Source: an uncultured Phascolarctobacterium sp. (GTDB lineage: Bacteria > Bacillota > Negativicutes > Acidaminococcales > Acidaminococcaceae). From it: a stretch of DNA of 5,809 nucleotides. The notes under the pieces were generated by a model. That model made no database searches. It saw nothing but the letters and a program-made list of their open reading frames with translations, and was not told where the DNA came from. The translations under genes and the position numbers were made by a program. The DNA lies in the NCBI GenBank assembly GCA_900553055.1, contig USBV01000100.1:1-5809 (forward strand). Reading direction: 5' to 3'. Below, piece after piece: positions 1 to 4,312 of this stretch (within the stretch, counting starts at the first letter, position 1; every line of letters begins with the position of its first letter).

Positions 1-190
1 GGCCAGCAATTTCCGGACGGATGTATTGCACAGCTTTGGCGCTGTGCAAGCCGAGGCCGCCCGCAGTATCGCGCAAAAAGCAGGCAATGCAATAGCCCAT
101 ATTGGCAGGATTGCCAAAATACACCAGCATGGAGGCGATAATGCCTACTACTACGCCGGTTGCAACAATTGTTGTTCGTTCGTTTTTCAT
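1..190 (-). CDS. yedE: YedE-type putative selenium transporter (N-terminal part, cut by left edge)
   Basis: Reading the minus strand from the ATG at 190 gives 63 complete codons with no stop, continuing off the window. The protein begins with a short charged segment (MKNERTT), then a hydrophobic stretch at about residues 8-25 that should be the first membrane helix. It is followed by NPANMGYCIACFLRD (residues 27-41, Cys34 and Cys37) and a VQYIRPE segment at 54-60. These motifs are what I know from the N-terminus of the YedE/YeeE family, specifically the branch named putative selenium transporter. Members are inner-membrane proteins usually encoded near yedF, selD and related genes. The transport function is assigned by genomic association and is inferred here. 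A Shine-Dalgarno-like AAAGGTG lies at 196-202. The gene is transcribed divergently from the class V enzyme/LysR operon, which fits a shared selenium role. No in-frame TGA (selenocysteine) occurs in the visible part. Confidence 0.85.
   Translation of the reverse strand, partial: MKNERTTIVATGVVVGIIASMLVYFGNPANMGYCIACFLRDTAGGLGLHSAKAVQYIRPEIAG
26..49. repeat. Perfect 9-bp inverted repeat inside yedE
   Basis: TTGCACAGC (26-34) and GCTGTGCAA (41-49) are exact reverse complements around a 6-base loop. The repeat lies within the yedE coding region over codons for LHSAKAVQ. It is not followed by a T-run in either direction, so it is not an obvious terminator. It may be a chance consequence of the conserved protein sequence. 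Confidence 0.5.
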
Positions 191-237
191 CAGAGCACCT
201 TTCCTTCTTTAAATAAGCTTTTTTAGAATCTAGCTCA

Positions 238-267
238 AGTATAGCATATGGGGACGGAGTACTCCAA
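238..267 (-). promoter_or_regulatory. Predicted promoter for yedE
   Basis: On the minus strand, a -35 box TTGGAG (267-262) and a -10 box TATACT (243-238) are separated by 18 bp. The -10 is preceded by TGC, giving an extended -10. Transcription would start at about 231 and leave roughly a 40-nt leader before the yedE ATG. The palindrome GGAGTACTCC (256-265) overlaps its -35 box. Confidence 0.6.
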
Positions 268-284
268 TATCATTTATAGATAAA
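256..284. promoter_or_regulatory. Candidate operator region between divergent promoters (two palindromes)
   Basis: GGAGTACTCC (256-265) is a perfect 10-bp palindrome. TTTATAGATAAA (273-284) is an interrupted palindrome of TTTAT and ATAAA arms that also satisfies the loose LysR T-N11-A rule (T273 to A285). Both lie at or between the -35 boxes of the yedE and class V enzyme promoters, a usual place for LysR-type control. The LysR protein encoded at 1553-2452 is the natural candidate to bind here, but this is inference. Short AT-rich palindromes also arise by chance. Confidence 0.35.
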
Positions 285-297
285 ATGGATGGATTGA

Positions 298-326
298 TTG
301 GAAAATATAATAAATTGTGCTAAAAT
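298..326 (+). promoter_or_regulatory. Predicted promoter for the class V enzyme/LysR operon
   Basis: A -35 box TTGGAA (298-303) and a -10 box TAAAAT (321-326) have the optimal 17-bp spacing. TGC just before the -10 makes it an extended -10 promoter. The start point would be near 333, about 34 nt before the ATG at 367. A GGAGG ribosome binding site lies at 355-359. Confidence 0.65.
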
Positions 327-366
327 GGTCTTAACGCTGTAAAGCAATTGTTGTGGAGGGATACTT

Positions 367-1563
367 ATGCAGCAGATTTATCTTGATAACGCCAGTACTA
401 CCTTTCCTAAGCCGCCGGAGGTAGCGGAGGCTGTGTATGAATATATGACGGGCGTGGGCAGCAATATTGGGCGCGGTGGCTACGCCAGTGCCTACGCGGC
501 AGAGGAGGCTGTGTTTAACATGCGCCAGCTTTTGTGCGATTTTTTTGGCGGTGAGGATGCCAAAAATGTAGTCTTTACGAAGAATGTTACGGAAGCATTG
601 AATGTTATTATACGCGGCCTGCTAGAAAAGGGTGAGCATGTGCTGGTTTCGGCCATGGAGCATAATGCGGTGATGCGCCCCTTGCAGCTGTTGGGTAGGG
701 AATTGGAGGCTGGCGAAGAGGCACCAGCTGATGCCATAAGCTTTAGTCGTATTCCCTGCGATAGTGAAGGAAATTTGGAGCTGGAAGCTTTGCCTAGGTT
801 AGTGCAGCAGCGCACTAAGGCTGTTATTATGACTCACGCCAGCAATGTTTGCGGCACGCTGCTGCCTATTGATAAGGTAGGAGATTTTTGCAAGCAGAGG
901 GGCTTGCTGTTTATTGTGGACAGCGCTCAAAGTGCAGGTGTTTTTCCTATTAATATGCAGCAACTACATATAGATGCGTTGGCCTTTACGGGGCATAAGG
1001 GCCTGTTGGGACCGCAGGGCATTGGCGGCTTTGTGCTGCGCGAGCACATGGTTACTAAGCTTACTCCGCTCATTGTGGGTGGCACGGGCAGCCTTAGTCA
1101 TACGGAAAAAACACCTCGCTTTATGCCCGATAAGTTCGAAGCGGGTACGCTAAATCTGCCCGGCATCATGGGCCTTGCTGCCGGGGTGAGCTGGTTAAAG
1201 GAGCGGGGCTTGGCTAGCATCGGAGCGCACGAGCTGGCTTTGACGGAGCAGCTTTTAGCAGGGCTGCAAGGCTTAGAGCAGCAGGGCTTGCTGCGTATAG
1301 TTGGTCGCAAGGATTTAAAGCAGCGCACCAGCGTGGTGTCAATTGCAGGGACGCAGCTGGATATCGCAATGCTTGCACACAAACTAAACGCAGAGTATGG
1401 CATTGCCACTCGTGTGGGGCTGCACTGTGCGCCCAACGCTCACAAAACGCTGGGCACCTATCCTACGGGAACGCTGCGCTTTTCCATGGGCTGGCATAAC
1501 ACGGAGGCCGAAATTGCCACAGCCTTAAACGCGTTCAAGGAGGTGCTGCGTGATGGAGTTTAA
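367..1563 (+). CDS. Class V PLP enzyme, cysteine desulfurase / selenocysteine lyase-like (EF2568-type family)
   Basis: This 398-aa fold-type I PLP enzyme of the NifS/Csd class should remove sulfur or selenium from cysteine or selenocysteine. It begins with YLDNASTT (5-12). The Schiff-base lysine is Lys211 in FTGHKG, Asp185 in VDSAQSAG should contact the PLP ring nitrogen, and His99 lies in MEHN. A catalytic-type cysteine, Cys354, sits in VGLHCAPNAHKT near the C-terminus and is followed by GTLRFSMGWHNT. Length and motif order fit the cysteine desulfurase family protein named after Enterococcus faecalis EF2568, which as I recall lies beside selD. The ATG follows GGAGG with a 7-nt gap. The 3' end overlaps the LysR gene by 11 bp, so the two are probably translationally coupled. 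The divergent yedE and the LysR neighbour favour a selenium role over general Fe-S assembly, and no iscU-like scaffold gene adjoins it. Whether it prefers cysteine or selenocysteine cannot be told from sequence. Confidence 0.9.
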   Translation: MQQIYLDNASTTFPKPPEVAEAVYEYMTGVGSNIGRGGYASAYAAEEAVFNMRQLLCDFFGGEDAKNVVFTKNVTEALNVIIRGLLEKGEHVLVSAMEHNAVMRPLQLLGRELEAGEEAPADAISFSRIPCDSEGNLELEALPRLVQQRTKAVIMTHASNVCGTLLPIDKVGDFCKQRGLLFIVDSAQSAGVFPINMQQLHIDALAFTGHKGLLGPQGIGGFVLREHMVTKLTPLIVGGTGSLSHTEKTPRFMPDKFEAGTLNLPGIMGLAAGVSWLKERGLASIGAHELALTEQLLAGLQGLEQQGLLRIVGRKDLKQRTSVVSIAGTQLDIAMLAHKLNAEYGIATRVGLHCAPNAHKTLGTYPTGTLRFSMGWHNTEAEIATALNAFKEVLRDGV

Positions 1564-2452
1564 GCAGCTGCAAAGCTTTGTAAGCGTGGTGCAGCGCAAA
1601 AGCTTTACCAAGGCGGCGGAGGAGCTCTATCTATCGCAGCCCACGATAAGCACGCATATTTACCAGCTGGAGGAGGAGCTGCACACCAAGCTGATTTTGC
1701 GAACGACTAAAAGCATCGCCATCACGCCTAAGGGTATGGAGCTATATAATTATGCTACCAATATTTTGGAGCTAAAGCATCGCATGCTGCAGGCCTGCTC
1801 GGTGGAAAGCAAGCGCATCATTCATTTGGGCGCGTCCACGATTCCTTCGGCTTATATTTTGCCGCAGCTGTTGCCGGAGTTTGGCAAGCTGCACGCAGAT
1901 ATTTATTTTGTGATGCATCAAAGTGATAGCCAGGGGATTATTGATGGCCTTAAGGACGGATTGTTTAATATTGGCTTCATCGGCATGCCTTGCCAGGATG
2001 AGGAAATAGCCTGCCAGCCCTTTTGTGAGGACCGCTTAGTGCTGATTACCCCGGTGCAGGAAAAGTTTTTGGCACTGGCCGAGGCAGCAGAGCCACCCTT
2101 GGCACAGCTCTTGCGGGAACCCTTGATTTTGCGCGAAAAGGGCAGTGGCAGCGAAAAGCTAGCCGAAAGATTTTTAGCTAGCAGCGGCATCAAGGAAGAA
2201 AGCCTGCAGGTGGTGGCACGCGTTAATGACCAGGAGGCCATCAAAAATTTGGTTGCAGGCGGCTTGGGTGTGTCGCTGATTTCGGCACGGGCGGCGCAAA
2301 ACTTTGCGCTAGAAAAACGCATCCTGACCTTTGATTTACCCGAAAAGCTGGCGGCGCGCAGTATGTATTTAATCTATCGTAAAAACTATTTGCTGTCCTC
2401 CTATGTGCAGGAATTTCTGAAATTTATCAACGACAAAACGAACAAAAAGTAA
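1553..2452 (+). CDS. LysR family transcriptional regulator, selenium-metabolism-associated type
   Basis: This 299-aa LysR-type regulator acts in the cytoplasm as a DNA-binding protein. The N-terminal winged helix-turn-helix spans about residues 3-61, with the recognition region FTKAAEELYLSQPTISTHI (18-36) and wing RTTKSIAITPKG (50-61). The effector-binding domain runs from about residue 88 to the end and includes ASTIPSAYILP (94-104), EKGSGS (195-200) and GGLGVSLIS (236-244), all typical of the family. The ASTIPSxYxLP motif and its partners match the LysR group I know as selenium metabolism-associated. The effector is not known to me. I chose the ATG at 1553 because the family starts M-[DE]-F; a GTG one codon earlier (1550) is possible. 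AAGGAGG at 1537-1543 is the ribosome binding site, lying inside the upstream gene. The gene is co-transcribed with the class V enzyme and may regulate the divergent promoter region at 191-366. No terminator follows it. Confidence 0.9.
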   Translation: MEFKQLQSFVSVVQRKSFTKAAEELYLSQPTISTHIYQLEEELHTKLILRTTKSIAITPKGMELYNYATNILELKHRMLQACSVESKRIIHLGASTIPSAYILPQLLPEFGKLHADIYFVMHQSDSQGIIDGLKDGLFNIGFIGMPCQDEEIACQPFCEDRLVLITPVQEKFLALAEAAEPPLAQLLREPLILREKGSGSEKLAERFLASSGIKEESLQVVARVNDQEAIKNLVAGGLGVSLISARAAQNFALEKRILTFDLPEKLAARSMYLIYRKNYLLSSYVQEFLKFINDKTNKK

Positions 2453-2468
2453 AATATACTCACATCTA

Positions 2469-2497
2469 TTGAAATTGTGTTCATAAAGTGCTAGAAT
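2469..2497 (+). promoter_or_regulatory. Strong predicted promoter for the polymerase/YolD-like operon
   Basis: TTGAAA (2469-2474) and TAGAAT (2492-2497) are 17 bp apart, and TGC precedes the -10 box, so this is an extended -10 promoter. It begins only 17 bp after the LysR stop codon. The predicted transcript start is near 2504. That leaves about 10 nt before a possible TTG start (2514) but about 46 nt before the preferred ATG at 2550. Confidence 0.7.
2470..2483. promoter_or_regulatory. Candidate LexA (SOS) box, degenerate
   Basis: TGAAATTGTGTTCA has palindromic TGAA/TTCA ends. It matches the Gram-positive LexA consensus CGAACRNRYGTTYG at 10 of 14 positions: the right arm GTTC is intact and the left arm reads GAAA instead of GAAC. 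It overlaps the -35 box and spacer of the polymerase promoter, where a repressor would block transcription. Translesion polymerases are commonly LexA-controlled, which is why it is listed despite its mismatches. Confidence 0.35.
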
Positions 2498-2549
2498 AAT
2501 CGTAGCAAAGGTTTTGCAAAGCTCTTTTCTGCGATGGGTGGTGGCATGG

Positions 2550-3833
2550 ATGAAGGATACAAGAGCAGCGCAGGAAAGCTTTTATGCCTGTATTGATTTA
2601 AAAAGCTTTTATGCTTCGGTGGAGTGCGTGGAGCAGGGGCTGGACCCCTTTAAGGCTCCTTTAGTAGTAACGGACCCGGAACGTGGCAGGGGAGCTATTT
2701 GCTTGGCGGTTTCACCGGCGCTGAAGGCGCTGGGCGTGCGCAATCGCTGCCGCTTGTTCGAGATTCCCAATGGTATCAAATATCAGATTGCTGTGCCTCG
2801 CATGAAGCTTTATATGGAATATTCTGCCGCCATTTATAAAAGCTATTTAAAGCTTTTGAGTCCTGAGGATATCTATGTTTATTCTGTGGATGAATGCTTT
2901 TTTGCACTGTCGCCATATTTGCTGTTGTATAAGCAATCGCCTTTGGATTTGGTACGGCGACTAGTGCAGGGCGTGTTTACGCAATTTGGCATTTGTGCTA
3001 CTGCCGGTATTGGTACTAATTTATTTTTGGCCAAAATAGCTATGGATATTGTGGCTAAGCATAATGAGGAGCATTTGGCTTTCTTAGATGAAGCTTTATT
3101 TCAAAAGCACATGTGGCATCATCGCCCTTTAACTGATTTTTGGAATATTGGCAAGGGCATTGCTAAAAGGCTGGCACGCAAGGGCATGTATGATTTATAT
3201 GATGTAGCGCATGCGAAGCCTGAGCAGCTGTATCGTGAGTTTGGCATTAATGCCGAATTTTTAATCGACCACGCCTGGGGACGCGAAAGCTGCACGATGG
3301 CAGATTTAAAGCATTATCGCGCCAAGAGTCATAGTATTTCCAACAGCCAAATTCTCTTTGAGGATTACGCCTTTGAGGATGCCGCAATTGTGCTGGTGGA
3401 AATGGTGGAGTTTTTGTGCCTCAAGCTAGTAGAAACACAAATGCTGTGTAATTCCTTTAGCCTAAGCATTCGCTATAGCAAGGACTGCCAGCTGCCCACC
3501 GGGGGCAGTAGGCATTTGCCGCAGGCGACAGATTCCTTTGAGGTTTTGGAGGAGTATTTTCTGCAGCTTTTTTGGGAAACCACCTGGCGCAACGCTCCCA
3601 TCAGGCAGATTTGTGTTAGTGCTAACGATTTGCTGTGGCTGGGACGGGTGGAGCAAAATCTTTTTACGGCCTATACGGTGGATGAGCAGCGGGATAGGGA
3701 TAGGCAGCAGGTGCTTTTGGACGTTAAGAAAAAATATGGCAAAAATGCTATTTTGCGCGGTATTAGCTATCGCGATAAAGCGACTGCCCGCGTGCGCAAT
3801 ACTCTGATTGGTGGACACAAGGGAGGTGAGTAG
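2550..3833 (+). CDS. Y-family translesion DNA polymerase (UmuC/UvrX-like)
   Basis: This 427-aa error-prone polymerase copies past damaged bases. Catalytic carboxylates are visible: Asp16 in CIDLKSFYASVE (motif I, with Tyr21 as the likely steric gate that excludes ribonucleotides) and Asp114-Glu115 in YSVDECFF. TAGIGTNLFLAKIAMDIVAKH (151-171) is the characteristic palm segment. LTDFWNIGKGIAKRLARKG (194-212) is the helix-hairpin-helix of the thumb, and about 255-365 is the little-finger domain. VEQNLF (367-372) resembles a beta-clamp binding peptide, and TARVRNTLIGGHK (412-424) is a tail typical of Firmicute members paired with a YolD-like gene. The ATG at 2550 is preferred because it starts shortly before the catalytic core. 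An in-frame TTG at 2514 would add 12 residues but sits almost on the predicted transcript start. Neither start has a convincing Shine-Dalgarno (GGTGGTGG at 2537-2544 is weak), so the start is uncertain. All catalytic residues are intact. Confidence 0.9.
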   Translation: MKDTRAAQESFYACIDLKSFYASVECVEQGLDPFKAPLVVTDPERGRGAICLAVSPALKALGVRNRCRLFEIPNGIKYQIAVPRMKLYMEYSAAIYKSYLKLLSPEDIYVYSVDECFFALSPYLLLYKQSPLDLVRRLVQGVFTQFGICATAGIGTNLFLAKIAMDIVAKHNEEHLAFLDEALFQKHMWHHRPLTDFWNIGKGIAKRLARKGMYDLYDVAHAKPEQLYREFGINAEFLIDHAWGRESCTMADLKHYRAKSHSISNSQILFEDYAFEDAAIVLVEMVEFLCLKLVETQMLCNSFSLSIRYSKDCQLPTGGSRHLPQATDSFEVLEEYFLQLFWETTWRNAPIRQICVSANDLLWLGRVEQNLFTAYTVDEQRDRDRQQVLLDVKKKYGKNAILRGISYRDKATARVRNTLIGGHKGGE

Positions 3834-3837
3834 CACG

Positions 3838-4032
3838 ATGAATGAAGCAAGAAAATGCTATCGTAAGGGCGGTAGGCGCGAGCTGGAGCCCCAGTGGCTG
3901 CAACAGGACGAGCTCAGCGGCCACTACAGCAAGCGCGCTAAGCAGTTTGGCGCCTTTGCTGCGCTGCGTGGCTACGAAGACTTGTTAGAAGAGGTGCGCC
4001 AGGAGGCCTGCACAACAGAGTCGCACAAATAG
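3838..4032 (+). CDS. Small YolD-like protein, partner of the Y-family polymerase
   Basis: A 64-aa hydrophilic protein lies 4 bp after the polymerase stop. Its centre, SKRAKQFGAFAALRGYEDLLEE (residues 31-52), is the RAKxFxxFxALxGYxxxL signature of the short YolD-like proteins that follow uvrX-type polymerases in Firmicutes. The N-terminus (CYRKGGRRELEPQW) is basic and was not recognised. Family knowledge links YolD-like proteins to the polymerase by position (yqjW-yqjX and uvrX-yolD in Bacillus), but their molecular role is not established to my knowledge. A partner or regulatory subunit of the polymerase, analogous to UmuD, is a common guess. The ATG at 3838 has an excellent ribosome binding site, GGAGGTGA at 3822-3829, inside the last polymerase codons. 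An upstream in-frame TTG at 3808 is less likely. The gene ends before the rpoB promoter, and no terminator directly follows it. Confidence 0.8.
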   Translation: MNEARKCYRKGGRRELEPQWLQQDELSGHYSKRAKQFGAFAALRGYEDLLEEVRQEACTTESHK

Positions 4033-4039
4033 CACGCAG

Positions 4040-4096
4040 AAAAACTTTATAAATTTTGTATTTTTCCTTGACACTACCTCTAAAATGTGATAACAT
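4040..4096 (+). promoter_or_regulatory. Strong promoter P1 upstream of rpoB, with AT-rich UP-like tract
   Basis: TTGACA (4068-4073) is a perfect -35 box. It is spaced 17 bp from TAACAT (4091-4096), which is preceded by TGA (extended -10). An A/T-rich run at about 4040-4066 directly upstream resembles an UP element, as seen at ribosomal-type promoters. Transcription would start near 4103 and give a leader of about 210 nt before the rpoB ATG. Confidence 0.7.
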
Positions 4097-4217
4097 AACA
4101 TACTACATCATTATTCAAAATTGCAGGTGTAATTGACAACAAATACTGCCGGGTCAGTGGTTGAACGGCGTATCTTGCTTATAATGAAGGATGAAGCACA
4201 TTCATCGCAGACAACAG

Positions 4218-4251
4218 ACAAGGTCCTTGTGGTAAGAACCTTGTTTTTTTT
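4218..4251 (+). terminator. Intrinsic terminator / attenuator in the rpoB leader
   Basis: ACAAGGT (4218-4224) pairs with ACCTTGT (4238-4244). An inner CTT/AAG pair (4226-4228 with 4234-4236) lies across one mismatch and closes a 5-base loop, GTGGT. The stem runs directly into eight T's (4244-4251). This is a textbook Rho-independent terminator on the plus strand. It may end transcripts from the polymerase/YolD-like operon, and because P1 lies upstream of it, it may also attenuate rpoB. CCTTGT occurs twice (4225-4230 and 4239-4244), so the 5' arm could make a short alternative pairing. Confidence 0.75.
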
Positions 4252-4278
4252 GTCACGAATGAATGCGCTAGCTTTAAT
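4250..4278 (+). promoter_or_regulatory. Possible second rpoB promoter P2, just after the terminator
   Basis: TTGTCA (4250-4255) and TTTAAT (4273-4278) each match the consensus at five of six positions and are exactly 17 bp apart. There is no TG extension. The -35 box overlaps the last T's of the terminator. A start near 4285 would give a short leader of about 28 nt and let rpoB be transcribed without passing the terminator. Confidence 0.4.
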
Positions 4279-4312
4279 GTGTTCAAGAATAAACGAAGGG
4301 GTGAGGAATTAC

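Larger units (their letters stand above)
4103..4312 (+). promoter_or_regulatory. Structured 5' leader of rpoB
   Basis: Between P1 and rpoB the sequence can fold into three successive hairpins. The first pairs 4143-4151 with 4166-4173 (ATAC, bulged T, GCCG with CGGC, GTAT). The second pairs GATGAA (4190-4195) with TTCATC (4201-4206). The third is the terminator at 4218-4251. GCAG (4123-4126) could instead pair with CTGC (4146-4149), which would compete with the first hairpin. The segment GCAGGTG...CTGCCGGG loosely recalls the core of the ribosomal protein L10 leader, but the match is from memory and incomplete. No tRNA-binding T-box motif or known riboswitch core was recognised. Confidence 0.45.

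Noticed and set aside
26..226. Plus-strand open frame of 66 codons at the left end
   Set aside because: It is antisense to the clear YedE N-terminus on the minus strand, and its translation resembles no known protein.
492..1436. Minus-strand open frames opposite the class V enzyme (492-815 and 1098-1436)
   Set aside because: They are shadows of a strongly conserved plus-strand gene, with low-complexity Ser/Cys-rich translations and no ribosome binding site.
1918..2322. Minus-strand open frame opposite the LysR gene
   Set aside because: It is a shadow frame with no recognisable motif; the LysR domain signature fixes the true strand.
3462..3836. Open frames on the minus strand (3462-3836) and in another plus frame (3538-3807) over the polymerase 3' end
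   Set aside because: Both lie inside the conserved polymerase C-terminal region, and neither shows a recognisable family or start signal.
4033..4067. Terminator directly after the YolD-like gene
   Set aside because: The segment is only AT-rich with no GC-containing stem; it fits better as an UP-like element of P1.
4161..4185. TATAAT at 4180-4185 as a further rpoB promoter
   Set aside because: The only nearby -35-like hexamer (TTGAAC, 4161-4166) is just 13 bp away, and the TG is one base out of register. P1 and P2 have correct spacing.
4144..4206. tRNA-like look of GTCAGTGGTTGAAC and the following stem
   Set aside because: There is no TPsiC arm (GGTTCGA), no acceptor stem pairing and no CCA; the D-arm-like stretch alone is not enough.
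4218..4251. T-box riboswitch
   Set aside because: GTGGTAAGAACC only vaguely recalls the T-box; the conserved AGGGTGGNACCGCG core and a specifier stem are absent, and rpoB is not a T-box target.
4133..4312. In-frame open extension upstream of the rpoB ATG, with an extra ATG at 4184
   Set aside because: The frame stays open by chance through the leader and terminator. The canonical MFKPVQVG start has a good ribosome binding site, and the ATG at 4184 has none.
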